From positions 1 to 43,003 of the forward strand of contig CAIWKO010000005.1 of the NCBI GenBank assembly GCA_903913285.1: 43,003 nucleotides of DNA, read 5' to 3'. The notes below the pieces were generated by a model. It did not search any database. It was not told where the DNA came from and worked only from the letters and a program-made list of their open reading frames with translations. The stretch comes from an uncultured Bacteroidales bacterium (GTDB lineage: Bacteria > Bacteroidota > Bacteroidia > Bacteroidales > CAIWKO01). Position 1 is the stretch's first letter. Each line of letters begins with the position of its first letter. The position numbers and the translations under genes are program-made. Of the stretch, positions 26,476 through 35,415 are shown one piece after another.

Positions 26476-26517
26476 TATTGGTTTCTGTTTTCTCAACTTA
26501 ATCTTTATCCTTTGAAA

Positions 26518-26550
26518 CAAAAAAAGGAAGCACAAAGTGCCCCCTTTTTT
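26518..26550. terminator. Bidirectional terminator between lipoprotein and hsp20
   Basis: A-run plus GG and GCAC pair with GTGC, CC and a T-run around a 3-nt loop, with a 2+2 internal mismatch. T-runs exist on both strands, so it can serve the plus-strand lipoprotein and the minus-strand hsp20. Confidence 0.85.
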
Positions 26551-26570
26551 CAACCCATACAACATGCTAA

Positions 26571-26999
26571 TCAACCTATCGTAATTTCTCTTTTCACCTT
26601 GGTTTTTTCTTCTTCTTTTTTCGGAAGTTCCACTGTCAGTATGCCATTCTTGTAATCGGCCTTTATAGCATCGGCATCAATGCTTTTGGGCAGAACGAAT
26701 GAGCGGCTGAAACTGTCGTAAACAAATTCCCGGCGGCTGAAGTTCTTGTTTCCTTCTGTTTTTTCTTCTTCTTTTTCGGCCGAAATGGTCAGCACATTGT
26801 TTTCAACTTCCATTTTGATGTCTTCTTTGTTCATGCCCGGTGCCGAAAGTTCCAAATGAAAACCATCTTCTTTTTCAACGATGTTGGCGGCAGGTGTGCA
26901 GCAATTGCGGCGTGGTGCCAACGTATTCCAGTCATTTTCCAAAAAACTGTTCATCAGATCCGAAAATGTGGGTTCGGGGTTCCATCTCATAATTTTCAT
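26571..26999 (-). CDS. Small heat-shock protein (Hsp20/alpha-crystallin)
   Basis: 142 aa. An ATP-independent holdase for unfolding proteins. The alpha-crystallin domain runs about 35-135: EDGFHLELSAPGMNKEDIKMEVENNVLTI, then YDSFSRSFVLPKSIDADAIKADYKNGILTVELPK. The C-terminal ITI is the I-x-I motif used in oligomer assembly. The ATG at 26999 is backed by a strong AGGAG 9 nt upstream, unusual for Bacteroidota, where Shine-Dalgarno sequences are often weak. The upstream region holds paired palindromes that look like stress operators. Confidence 0.95.
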   Translation of the reverse strand: MKIMRWNPEPTFSDLMNSFLENDWNTLAPRRNCCTPAANIVEKEDGFHLELSAPGMNKEDIKMEVENNVLTISAEKEEEKTEGNKNFSRREFVYDSFSRSFVLPKSIDADAIKADYKNGILTVELPKKEEEKTKVKREITIG

Positions 27000-27143
27000 A
27001 GTTTTTATCTCCTATATTTTAGTTAATAATTATTTTCAAAACGCATCTTTTCAAACTCCGTGCAAAACCGAAGTGTTTTTTACTAAAAAATTTTAATTTG
27101 CAGAATAACAATCATATAATCTTTTTATGCCAAAAAATATAAA

Positions 27144-27188
27144 TGCCATAATGACAATTTATGTCATATTACCACTGCCATAATGGCA
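27144..27188. promoter_or_regulatory. Paired palindromic elements upstream of hsp20
   Basis: TGCCATAATGGCA (27176-27188) is a perfect 6-1-6 palindrome. TGCCATAATGACA (27144-27156) is the same sequence with one change, exactly 32 bp away, about three helical turns. Overlapping the second copy, ATGACA-N5-TGTCAT (27151-27167) is another inverted repeat. They lie 145-190 bp before the hsp20 start and 137-181 bp before the divergent TPR gene. Likely repressor or activator sites for stress control; the regulator is unknown. The rest of the 27000-27324 gap shows no recognisable gene. Confidence 0.5.
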
Positions 27189-27324
27189 TATTTGTGTATT
27201 TTCTGTCACCCGAAGTCGATAAATTTCGCCCCTGCATTCGCATCCGGTTCAGAGAAAATCTGTACTTTTACATAAACAAATCGCAAAGTCACTTTTCCCT
27301 GGATCTTTAGCATTAACTGATATT

Positions 27325-28293
27325 ATGTTACTGAAAAAATATTTACCCCTTACGTTTATCCTGTTTTTGATTGAAGCAGTGCCGTGCGGGGCGCAAACCA
27401 TGCGAAAAGATACCATCGAACGCGAAGTTTATGGTGTGATAGCATCGCGTACCGGCAATAACGTCAAGATCGTGCTCGACGACAATAATCAGAATCTTCC
27501 GCAAACAGGGATGCACGGCGAATTGCTGAAACATATCGATACCAAACTCTTTGGCACTTCGGTCACCGCATGGATGTCAATAGGCGACATGAAAGTTTCG
27601 ACCATAGCTGGCAAAAATCTGACCTTGCTACTCGAGAAAGAAAAAAGCGTAATAACCGAGAACGGAGTCAAAAAAGACCATTTCACGCCACAGCAACAGG
27701 TAAAATTTACGTGGAAAGAACTGGTATCGCTCGACGAGGTTTTTTATACCAGAGCCTTGCAGGATTTGGAAAAAGACAACGATTCGGCTTCCTATCATTT
27801 AAAAAAAGCGCTTAAGTTCAACCCTAAACATGCCGATGCCTGGAATATGCTGGGAGTGATAAAGAACGACAAGGAGGATTACGATTCGGCAGCCTATTAT
27901 TTTAAAAAAGCTTACCAGATAGATACTGCCAGTGAAAAATACCTGAAAAATCTTGTTCTTTCTGATATCCGTATCAAACAATATAACGATGCCTATCGCT
28001 ATGCACTTAAAACGGTTGCCATTTCGCCAGATGATCCCGAATCATATTATTTGAGAGCTTTTTCCTATTTATATTGCCATCAGGCCACTCTCAATGCCGA
28101 AGACAGAAAAGTAGTTTTGGCCGACATGGCGAAAGCCATAGCCCTGAATCCCGAAAATCCTTTCTACTACGGCGAACGTATGTTTATCGAAAATTCGTTT
28201 TCGGATATTGATGCAGCCTGCCTCGATGCCAAAAAATATAAGGATCTGGGTGGTAAAAATGCTGGTGTGTATATTGTAAGATTTTGTAAATAA
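27325..28293 (+). CDS. Secreted TPR-repeat protein
   Basis: 322 aa. Signal peptide about 1-23 (VPCGAQ). Residues 25-130 form an unrecognised beta-rich part. From about 140 to 270 there are at least three tetratricopeptide repeats: YHLKKALKFNPKHADAWNML, YYFKKAYQIDTASEKYLKNL and YRYALKTVAISPDDPESYYL. TPRs mediate protein contacts; the partner is unknown. It is the first of three close plus-strand genes (15 bp to the barrel gene, then overlapping ubiX), probably one operon. Confidence 0.85.
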   Translation: MLLKKYLPLTFILFLIEAVPCGAQTMRKDTIEREVYGVIASRTGNNVKIVLDDNNQNLPQTGMHGELLKHIDTKLFGTSVTAWMSIGDMKVSTIAGKNLTLLLEKEKSVITENGVKKDHFTPQQQVKFTWKELVSLDEVFYTRALQDLEKDNDSASYHLKKALKFNPKHADAWNMLGVIKNDKEDYDSAAYYFKKAYQIDTASEKYLKNLVLSDIRIKQYNDAYRYALKTVAISPDDPESYYLRAFSYLYCHQATLNAEDRKVVLADMAKAIALNPENPFYYGERMFIENSFSDIDAACLDAKKYKDLGGKNAGVYIVRFCK

Positions 28294-28308
28294 AAAATAG
28301 AGAAGTTT

Positions 28309-28917
28309 ATGAAAAAAATGATTTTAACGTTTGTATTTTGTAGTTTGTGTTTTTTTATAACTCAGGCACAAAAGTTTCACGGAGGTTTGTTTGCAGGTGT
28401 TGCCGCATCGCAAATATCGGGCGACAATCTTTCGGGTTTCAACAAACCTGGGGTTTTTGCTGGTGCATTCACCAATATCTTTTTTAAAGAAAAATATGGG
28501 CTTGAACTGGAACTATATTATGTTCAAAAAGGAAGCCGCAAAATATTCAAGAACGATTATTCTTACACCTATAAACTGAATCTGCAATATTTCGAGATGC
28601 CAATATTGTTCAAATTCAAATTCTTCAAGCGCTTCTATCTCGAAGCTGGCCCTGCACTGGGAGTGCTGATAAAGAATACGGGAGTTGAAAAAGACGGAAA
28701 CGGCTTGGTTCCCAATTCGCAGCGTCCAGCCTTCAACCGTCTCGACTATAGTGCCCTTGGAGGGTTGGGCTTCAGGTTTGCCAGACATTTCTTGGTCGAC
28801 TTACGCGCCCAAAGTTCGTTCATCCCTGTTCGCAAGCCACAGCCTAATACCACTTGGCATCTTGACCGATGGCAATACAATTCTTCAATAATAATATCAT
28901 TTATTTACGAAATTTGA
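28309..28917 (+). CDS. PorT-family outer-membrane beta-barrel protein
   Basis: 202 aa. Signal peptide 1-20 (ending ITQAQ), then a small eight-strand-type barrel with the PF13568 pattern: HGGLFAGVAASQISGDNLSGFNKPGVFAGAF, YGLELELYYVQKGSRK, YFEMPILFKFKF, FYLEAGPALGVL. It ends with aromatic and hydrophobic residues (IIISFIYEI). PorT itself belongs to the T9SS, but this protein is of the general OMP_b-brl type and the name should not be pressed. Its stop codon overlaps the ubiX start as TGATG. Confidence 0.85.
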   Translation: MKKMILTFVFCSLCFFITQAQKFHGGLFAGVAASQISGDNLSGFNKPGVFAGAFTNIFFKEKYGLELELYYVQKGSRKIFKNDYSYTYKLNLQYFEMPILFKFKFFKRFYLEAGPALGVLIKNTGVEKDGNGLVPNSQRPAFNRLDYSALGGLGFRFARHFLVDLRAQSSFIPVRKPQPNTTWHLDRWQYNSSIIISFIYEI

Positions 28918-29489
28918 TGAAAAAGAAGATCGTTATTGGGGTTACCGGTGCCAGCGGCTCGGTTTATGCGCAGAAACTTCTCGCAAAGCTAGCATTGTTG
29001 GATGACCAAATAGACGAATGCGGTGTGGTATTCTCAAACAGTGCCGAAAAAGTGATTGAATATGAATTGAACAAAACGCCTCAAGATATGACTTCATATA
29101 AAATTTACGATAATACAGATTTTTTCGCTCCCTTTGCTTCGGGTTCTGCCAACTATGATGTTATGATAGTATGTCCGTGCACCATGGGCACCGTTGGCCG
29201 TATCGCTCATGGCTATGCCGACGACCTGCTGACACGGGCTGCCGATGTGATGCTGAAAGAAAAAAACCAATTGGTTTTGGTAGTGCGCGAAATGCCCTAC
29301 AATTTAATTCATATCGAGAATTTTAGGTTGCTCGCTCTGGCGGGAGCTATTATTTGTCCTGCTTCGCCTTCATTCTATTCGAAACCTCAAACAATAGATG
29401 AAGTGGTAGAAACAGTAATAAATAAAGTGTTACACATGGCCGGTTTTCAGGTCAAAGGCTACGAATGGGGATCACAAGAGCAAGATTAA
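28917..29489 (+). CDS. ubiX: UbiX family flavin prenyltransferase
   Basis: 190 aa. UbiX attaches dimethylallyl to FMN, giving the prenylated flavin cofactor used by UbiD-type decarboxylases. It begins MKKKIVIGVTGASGSVYAQKLL, with the mid-protein SNSAEKVIEYEL, VCPCTMGTVGRIAHGYADDLLTRAADVMLKE and the C-terminal REMPYNLIHIENFRLLALAG. A longer frame from 28869 overlaps the barrel gene, so the ATG at 28917, overlapping the preceding stop, is used. No ubiD lies in the window. It converges on the next gene with a 4-base overlap. Confidence 0.93.
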   Translation: MKKKIVIGVTGASGSVYAQKLLAKLALLDDQIDECGVVFSNSAEKVIEYELNKTPQDMTSYKIYDNTDFFAPFASGSANYDVMIVCPCTMGTVGRIAHGYADDLLTRAADVMLKEKNQLVLVVREMPYNLIHIENFRLLALAGAIICPASPSFYSKPQTIDEVVETVINKVLHMAGFQVKGYEWGSQEQD

Positions 29490-29812
29490 AATAAATCGTC
29501 ATCTTCCGACTTTTTCTTCTTGGGTTCTTCATCCTCGTCAGTCGGTTTTATTTCTGGTTCAATGCTGTCTATGTTCGAAAACAATTGCTCATCAATTTTT
29601 TCCGTTGTAGCCGTATCAATTCTCACATCCACTTTTATCAAATAGCTCGTATCTTTCGTGTCGACCGTAACAGCATAAAAAAAATCTTTGTTAGGCTTTG
29701 TAACTTTAAATATGTGGTCCTGATAACCATCAGGATATTTTTCATGCAATGCTTCCATCACTTCGGGGCTGATGTTGCTGATGTGAACAATAACATTTTT
29801 TTTGTTTTCCAT
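29486..29812 (-). CDS. Small acidic-tailed hypothetical protein
   Basis: 108 aa, no signal or membrane span. Residues 1-80 look like a compact alpha/beta domain (NVIVHISNISPEVMEALHEK, then DHIFKVTKPNKDFFYAV, then SYLIKVDVRID). The last 30 are charged, with EDEEPKKKKSEDDDLF. I recognise no family with certainty; a similar layout occurs in Bacteroidales hypothetical proteins. It has a full-match promoter of its own (29915-29945), so it is not simply the tail of the mre operon. Confidence 0.75.
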   Translation of the reverse strand: MENKKNVIVHISNISPEVMEALHEKYPDGYQDHIFKVTKPNKDFFYAVTVDTKDTSYLIKVDVRIDTATTEKIDEQLFSNIDSIEPEIKPTDEDEEPKKKKSEDDDLF

Positions 29813-29914
29813 ATAGAGTTTAAAATTTTAGTATGATTAAAAATTTCCCCTAATCAAAAAATGTGCCGATTTAGAATAATAAAATAAATTTTAAGAATGT
29901 ATTAAAAATTTCGG

Positions 29915-29945
29915 CAAATATAAATGCAATTGTACTAAAATGCAA
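29915..29945 (-). promoter_or_regulatory. Promoter of the acidic-tail gene (TTG-N20-TATATTTG)
   Basis: On the minus strand TTG (29943-29945), 20 nt, then TATATTTG (29915-29922). The start is near 29908, with a leader of about 95 nt. Confidence 0.65.
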
Positions 29946-29951
29946 AAATAA

Positions 29952-30467
29952 TTATTCCGTTTTTCGTCCGATAAACAAATATTGCGAAATAATAATAAAT
30001 ACCATCGTAAATGCAACATTATAAAGTGCATGTTTTAAGGTGCCGAAAAAATCGGTAAGACTGAATATCTCCAGATAGAACAGGCAGATATGGTGAACGG
30101 TTGTTAAGATCAATGTGTAAAAGAAAAACCATCTGAATCCCATGGTTTTTATGCCGGGTTGTGTGCCCGCTTCGGGATCCTGCTTTGATGAAACCACTTT
30201 TTGTGCCCATGGACTTATATAGGCCATCAAAACGGTTGAAGCCGTGTGTATGCCTCCAGTATTTGAAAAGATATCTACACACATTCCCATCATAAATCCT
30301 GAAACCAATATTACCCATTTGGGAGTATCAAATGGAAGCATGATGATAAAAAGGATATAAATAAAGGGAGTAATAAACGAAAATACTTCAATATTATTGA
30401 ATACCAATATCTGCAATAATACTAGCCCGATAAAACGGATGATATTTTTCAGCAGATTGTTATTCAT
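29952..30467 (-). CDS. mreD: Rod shape-determining protein MreD
   Basis: 171 aa, five to six membrane spans, small and highly hydrophobic as MreD is. It works with MreC in the elongasome that guides peptidoglycan synthesis. FITPFIYILFIIMLPFDTPKW, SGFMMGMCVDIFSNTGGIHTAST and the C-terminal IISQYLFIGRK are family-like. It overlaps the end of mreC by 8 bases (30460-30467). In many Bacteroidota the next genes are mrdA (PBP2) and rodA; here an unrelated gene follows. Confidence 0.9.
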   Translation of the reverse strand: MNNNLLKNIIRFIGLVLLQILVFNNIEVFSFITPFIYILFIIMLPFDTPKWVILVSGFMMGMCVDIFSNTGGIHTASTVLMAYISPWAQKVVSSKQDPEAGTQPGIKTMGFRWFFFYTLILTTVHHICLFYLEIFSLTDFFGTLKHALYNVAFTMVFIIISQYLFIGRKTE

Positions 30468-31290
30468 TTTGCGATCGTTTTTCCAATTCGTTTAACTCGT
30501 CTTTCATCAGGTTGTTCACAATGTATACGTATGATATATTGTTGAAATCGTTGAAAAGTTTCACCTTGATTTCGTAAAAATCCTTGCCTTTGTTTGTTCC
30601 ATACAAATAAATAGTCCCGATAGAAATTCCTTCAGGGAACATCATGGAATATCCACTGCTGATAATGGTATCGCCGATATAAATTTTAACATGGGTCGGC
30701 ACATCCTTCATAGTAACAATGCGGTAATCATCTCCGTTCCATACAATGGTTCCCACATAATCGTTCTTTTTGATCTTTGCGGATATCTTCGATTTGGAAT
30801 GTAAAAGCGAGGTAACAGTACAGAAATTTTCGGAAACATCTTTCACAATACCCACAATACCTTGGGGTGATATAACCCCCATGTTTTTTTTGATACCTTG
30901 TTTCGAACCTTTGTTGAGTGTGAGATAATTATTTATGCGATTGGTTGTATTGGAAATAACTTTCGCACTTAGGTATGTGTATTGTTGCTGATATAGTGTG
31001 TCGTTGACAATGAAGGTCTTGTTGTTGGTTTTAATAAAAGAACTCTTTTGCAAGTTTAGCAAATTGGAGTTTTCATCTGCCAGAGTCTTGTTCACTTTTT
31101 TGAGCGAAAGATAATCAGTGAAACCGCTGTAGTATGAATAGATCCCTCCCGAAATAGCGTTCGAGGCATTGAAAAAAGCCGATTGCTGATAATAGTTGTT
31201 CTGAAATATTAATAGAAATGCAAAAAATTCCAGTAGAAGGAACAGGAAAAAATTATAATTTCTAATGAAAAACTGAATCAGCGGACGCAT
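30460..31290 (-). CDS. mreC: Rod shape-determining protein MreC
   Basis: 276 aa. One N-terminal span (about 10-30), a coiled-coil stretch (about 55-80), then the periplasmic beta-domain: YLTLNKGSKQGIKKNMGVISPQGIVGIVKDVSENFCTVTSLLHSKSKISAKIK. This domain links the MreB filament to cell-wall synthases. It starts 62 bp after mreB and overlaps mreD. Confidence 0.94.
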   Translation of the reverse strand: MRPLIQFFIRNYNFFLFLLLEFFAFLLIFQNNYYQQSAFFNASNAISGGIYSYYSGFTDYLSLKKVNKTLADENSNLLNLQKSSFIKTNNKTFIVNDTLYQQQYTYLSAKVISNTTNRINNYLTLNKGSKQGIKKNMGVISPQGIVGIVKDVSENFCTVTSLLHSKSKISAKIKKNDYVGTIVWNGDDYRIVTMKDVPTHVKIYIGDTIISSGYSMMFPEGISIGTIYLYGTNKGKDFYEIKVKLFNDFNNISYVYIVNNLMKDELNELEKRSQNE

Positions 31291-31352
31291 AATAAATTTA
31301 GTTCTCAGCTGATTTTTTTCGGCTGATAATCAGTACAAAAATAACCAAAAAA

Positions 31353-32375
31353 CTATTTAATGAGAAAAGGAAATTTATCAAAGTTTTTCAGAGCGATAGC
31401 AGTACCTCTAGCCACAGCCATCAAAGGATCTTCCGCAATATGAACCACCAACTTGGTTTTCAGGTGCAAACGTTTATCCAAACCCCGTAACAAAGCACCG
31501 CCACCGGCAAGATAAATTCCGGTACGATAAATATCGGCAGCAAGTTCGGGCGGAGTCATTTCCAATGCATTCAAAACTGCTGTTTCAATTTTAACGATGG
31601 ATTTATCGAGTGCATGAGCAATTTCGGCTGAATTTACCATGATCTCTTTCGGGATACCTGTTAACATATCTCTTCCGTGAACTGCAAAATCAGGGGGAGG
31701 ATTATCAATATCAGGCATCGCAGCGCCTACTTCGATTTTTACCCGTTCGGCAGTGCGTTCACCAATATTGATATTGTGTTGCTTACGCATATATTCTTCA
31801 ATGTCGGCATTGAAATCATCTCCTGCAATACGGATTGATTTATTGTTAACAATACCACCCAGAGCAATAACAGCTATTTCGCTGGTACCACCGCCGATAT
31901 CAATAACCATGTTGCCGTTCGGTTCGAGCACGTCAATACCGATTCCGATTGCAGCAGCCATAGGTTCGTGAATCAAACGTACTTCTTTTGCTCCGGCTTG
32001 TTCGGCAGAATCACGTACAGCACGTTCTTCAACTTCCGTAATACCCGAAGGAATGCTGATAACCATTTTCAAAGCCGGCGGAAACAACGCTCTTTTAGTG
32101 CTGATCATTTTTATGAATGCTTTGATCATGATCTCTGCCGAATGAAAATCAGCAATAACACCATCGCGCAACGGGCGTATAGTTCTGATGTTCTGATGCG
32201 TTTTGCCGTGCATCATCATTGCTTTTTTTCCAACAGCTTCTGTTTTTCCTGTGATCAGATTTATTGCTATGATAGAAGGTTCCGACACAACGATCTTATC
32301 ATTATGAATGATAATAGTGTTGGCTGTTCCAAGGTCGATGGCAATTTCTTTTGTAAAAAGTGATAATAATCCCAT
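31353..32375 (-). CDS. mreB: Rod shape-determining protein MreB
   Basis: 340 aa, full length. Actin-like ATPase forming filaments on the inner membrane. The phosphate-1 loop IAIDLGTANTIIIHNDKIVVSEPS, the phosphate-2 segment MVIDIGGGTSEIAVIALGG, the adenosine segment IYLAGGGALLRGLDKRL and HEPMAAAIGIGIDV are present. It follows purH by 14 bp on the same strand, in the purH-mreBCD order. Confidence 0.98.
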   Translation of the reverse strand: MGLLSLFTKEIAIDLGTANTIIIHNDKIVVSEPSIIAINLITGKTEAVGKKAMMMHGKTHQNIRTIRPLRDGVIADFHSAEIMIKAFIKMISTKRALFPPALKMVISIPSGITEVEERAVRDSAEQAGAKEVRLIHEPMAAAIGIGIDVLEPNGNMVIDIGGGTSEIAVIALGGIVNNKSIRIAGDDFNADIEEYMRKQHNINIGERTAERVKIEVGAAMPDIDNPPPDFAVHGRDMLTGIPKEIMVNSAEIAHALDKSIVKIETAVLNALEMTPPELAADIYRTGIYLAGGGALLRGLDKRLHLKTKLVVHIAEDPLMAVARGTAIALKNFDKFPFLIK

Positions 32376-32389
32376 GCTGGTTTTATTTT

Positions 32390-33907
32390 TTAATGTTTAA
32401 AATGTCTGATTCCGGTTAATACCATCGAAACACCATTTTGGTTACAAAAATCGATGGATTTTTTATCATTTATTGAACCTCCCGGCTGAATAACGGATAT
32501 TATTCCTGCATTATGAGCAATTTCAACACAATCGGGGAACGGAAAAAATGCATCGGATGCCATAACAGCATGATGCAGATCTTTACCGAATTCGTTAGCT
32601 TTAATTATGGCCTGCCGTAAAGCATCCACACGGGAAGTTTGACCGGTACCGTTGCCTAAAAGTTGGCCGTTCTTTGCCAAAACAATCGTGTTCGATTTGG
32701 TATGCTTTACAATTTTATTCGCAAACAACAGATCCTGTATAGTTTGAGCATCGGGTGAAGTGAAAGTTGCAACTTTCAAATCATCGGGTGTTTCAATTGT
32801 TTTATCCTTATCTTGTTCAATTACTCCGTTGAGCAATGATTTAAACTGGTTGGCAGGAAATTCAAAAAGTTTTTGTTTTAAAATGATACGGTTCTTTTTT
32901 TGGCGAAGAATTTCTAAAGCCTGTGGGTTGTAATCAGGAGCGATGATCACTTCGAAAAACAAATTGTTGATCTCTTCGGCAGTCTCGATATCTAAGGGTC
33001 TGTTTGTAACTAAAACACCACCATAAGCAGAAACAGGATCGCCCGAAAGTGCGTCTTTCCAGGCATCAATAAGTTTATCGCGGCTGGCAACCCCACAAGC
33101 GTTGGTATGCTTTAAGACGGCAAATGTAGTTTCAGTAAAATCGTGAATAAGATTAACGGCAGCCTCAATATCAACCAAATTATTGTACGAGATGTTCTTT
33201 CCGTTCAGTTGTTGGAAAACTTCGTTCAGATTGCCATAAAATATGCCCTGCTGATGAGGATTTTCTCCATAGCGAAGCACAATTTGTGTATCGAAGCTCT
33301 GTTTAAATGAAGGAATCTGTTTATCGGAATTAAAGTAATTAAAAATAGCAGCATCGTAATGTGAGGATATATTAAATGCCTGAGCTGCAAAATATTTTCT
33401 ATCTTCTATATCAGTACAACCGTTTTTTTCTTTCAACAGACCGGCAAGTTTTTCATAATGAACTGCAGAAGGAACGATCACAACATCGGCAAAGTTTTTG
33501 GCTGCTGCACGAATAAGGGAAATGCCGCCGATATCGATCTTTTCAATAATTTCCTCATCTGTAGCGCCTGATGCTAATGTTTGTTCAAACGGATACAGAT
33601 CAACAACCACCAGATCAATTGCAGGTATCTCTAATTCTTGTTTTTGCTTCAGGTCATCTGAATTATCTCGTCGATATAAAATTCCACCGAATATCTTAGG
33701 ATGCAATGTTTTAACTCTGCCGCCAAATATGGAAGGGAAAGATGTCAGTGATTCAACAGGAATGGCATCAACACCAAGACTTTTTATATAATCGAGCGTG
33801 CCTCCGGTAGAGTATATCTGAACATTTAGTTTTTGAAGTTCAGTTATGATCTCATCCAGTCCGTTTTTATGATAAACTGAAATTAACGCGCTGTCAATCT
33901 TTTTCAT
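32390..33907 (-). CDS. purH: Bifunctional AICAR transformylase / IMP cyclohydrolase PurH
   Basis: 505 aa. Catalyses the last two steps of purine synthesis: AICAR to FAICAR with 10-formyl-THF, then ring closure to IMP. The N-terminal MGS-like cyclohydrolase domain shows ISVYHKNGLDEII, YSTGGTLDYIKS and KTLHPKIFGGIL. The transformylase part shows LRYGENPHQQG, LKHTNACGVASRD (family PCGVA; here Ala for Pro) and the end SMVLTGIRHFKH. A start at 33934 would overlap the -7 box at 33932-33939, so ATG 33907 is used. First gene of the purH-mreBCD operon. Confidence 0.97.
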   Translation of the reverse strand: MKKIDSALISVYHKNGLDEIITELQKLNVQIYSTGGTLDYIKSLGVDAIPVESLTSFPSIFGGRVKTLHPKIFGGILYRRDNSDDLKQKQELEIPAIDLVVVDLYPFEQTLASGATDEEIIEKIDIGGISLIRAAAKNFADVVIVPSAVHYEKLAGLLKEKNGCTDIEDRKYFAAQAFNISSHYDAAIFNYFNSDKQIPSFKQSFDTQIVLRYGENPHQQGIFYGNLNEVFQQLNGKNISYNNLVDIEAAVNLIHDFTETTFAVLKHTNACGVASRDKLIDAWKDALSGDPVSAYGGVLVTNRPLDIETAEEINNLFFEVIIAPDYNPQALEILRQKKNRIILKQKLFEFPANQFKSLLNGVIEQDKDKTIETPDDLKVATFTSPDAQTIQDLLFANKIVKHTKSNTIVLAKNGQLLGNGTGQTSRVDALRQAIIKANEFGKDLHHAVMASDAFFPFPDCVEIAHNAGIISVIQPGGSINDKKSIDFCNQNGVSMVLTGIRHFKH

Positions 33908-33931
33908 AAATCGCTTTTTCGAAAATTCTTG

Positions 33932-33939
33932 CAAAGGTC
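33932..33939 (-). promoter_or_regulatory. -7 element for purH-mreBCD (GACCTTTG)
   Basis: GACCTTTG on the minus strand differs from TAnnTTTG only at the first base. The start would be near 33925, giving an 18-nt leader to the ATG at 33907. No strong -33 was seen. Confidence 0.4.
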
Positions 33940-34162
33940 GTAAAAATAAATGGATTAAAACTTTTTTCGGGTATTAATATTTAAAAGAATTCTTAAAAAA
34001 GCATGTACTTTTTGCTCGTGTGATAAAACATTTTCTGCTTCCGTTTTCAAAAGTCTTTTTTGTTTGATAATTTGACTAATTTTATGCTCGTAAATAAAAT
34101 TACTTTTTTAAGACATTTTAACGATATATAATACGCTTTGTTACCCTTTTAACATTAATTAA

Positions 34163-35413
34163 ATGTTTCTCTTTTTTAGACTATTACGTGAAAGTTACCT
34201 GTTTGCATTTCAAGCAATTATTGTAAACAAACTGCGTACTATTTTATCTTTACTGGGGATCACTATCGGCATTTTTGCTGTAATTACGGTTTTTACTATT
34301 GTAGATTCTATGGAAATTACTATCCGGAAAAACATCGAGTCGTTGGGTAATAATGTCCTTTTTGTTCAAAAATGGCCCTGGGCTTTTGGTGGCGATTATC
34401 CCTGGTGGAAATATATGAACCGACCTGAACCCACCACTGCCGAAATGAATGAAGTTTTGAAACGTTCCAACGGCATAGAATCAGCTGCTTTTATGATTTC
34501 AACCAATAAAACTGTAAAACATCTGGACAAAAGTATTGATAATGCTGAAATTGTCTGCGTTTCGCACGATTATAATCAGGTTTGGGCAGTTAACCTGGCA
34601 GATGGCCGGTATTTTACACCTCTTGAATCGGCAGGAGGCAAGAATGTCGCTATTATTGGCAATACTATCTCTGAGAACCTATTTCAAAATGTTGATCCGA
34701 TTGGAGAACAAATTAAGATATTTGGCCGTAACCTTGAAATAATTGGTGTTTTTAAAAAGGTAGGAAACGATATGTTTGGCAACGGACCGGATGAACAAGT
34801 GTTGATTCCGATAAATTTTGCAAGGAATATTCTTGATGTTCGGTATGAAGGGTATGATCCAACCCTGATCGTTAAAGCCAGGCCTTTATATTCCAATGCG
34901 GAGGTCAAGGAAGAACTCACAGGTGTGATGCGCTCTGTAAGAAAACTAAAACCCGGAGCTGACGATGATTTTGCTATTAATGAAACCGATATTTTGACCA
35001 AGGGTTTTGACAGTATTTTTTCAGTTCTTTCCATAGCCGGGTGGATTATCGGTGGGTTTTCGCTGTTGGTTGGTGGTTTTGGTATTGCGAATATCATGTT
35101 CGTTTCTGTCAGGGAGCGGACCAATATTATTGGCATCCAGAAATCCCTTGGCGCCAAGAACTATTTCATATTATTCGAGTTTTTGTTCGAAGCCATCATT
35201 TTAAGTTTGATCGGCGGTTTGCTTGGATTGCTTTTGGTTTATCTGGGAACACTGATCGTTTCAGCGTCTTTTGATATGCAACTCTCTCTCACGTCAGGGA
35301 ATATTATGCTGGGTGTATTTGTTTCGGCAACTATAGGCTTAATATCCGGATTTATTCCTGCATATATTGCCTCAAAACTCGACCCTGTAGTTGCAATTAG
35401 AACCGGAAATTAA
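34163..35413 (+). CDS. MacB-like ABC transporter permease (FtsX domain)
   Basis: 416 aa. First span about 20-45 (IVNKLRTILSLLGITIGIFAVITVFTIVD, family-typical), then a large periplasmic MacB_PCD domain (about 46-280), then three FtsX spans (about 290-410): GGFSLLVGGFGIANIMFVSVRERTNIIGIQKSLGAK, FEAIILSLIGGLLGLLL and the end GFIPAYIASKLDPVVAIRTGN. Mechanotransmission-type ABC permeases work with an ATPase and often an adaptor; neither gene is adjacent. The substrate cannot be predicted. It runs convergent to the MFS gene with 2 bp between stops. Confidence 0.92.
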   Translation: MFLFFRLLRESYLFAFQAIIVNKLRTILSLLGITIGIFAVITVFTIVDSMEITIRKNIESLGNNVLFVQKWPWAFGGDYPWWKYMNRPEPTTAEMNEVLKRSNGIESAAFMISTNKTVKHLDKSIDNAEIVCVSHDYNQVWAVNLADGRYFTPLESAGGKNVAIIGNTISENLFQNVDPIGEQIKIFGRNLEIIGVFKKVGNDMFGNGPDEQVLIPINFARNILDVRYEGYDPTLIVKARPLYSNAEVKEELTGVMRSVRKLKPGADDDFAINETDILTKGFDSIFSVLSIAGWIIGGFSLLVGGFGIANIMFVSVRERTNIIGIQKSLGAKNYFILFEFLFEAIILSLIGGLLGLLLVYLGTLIVSASFDMQLSLTSGNIMLGVFVSATIGLISGFIPAYIASKLDPVVAIRTGN

Positions 35414-35415
35414 AG

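Noticed and set aside
27176-27199. Sigma-54 type -24/-12 promoter at TGGCATATTTGTGTA
   Set aside because: The GG is present but no GC doublet sits at the required 10-bp spacing.
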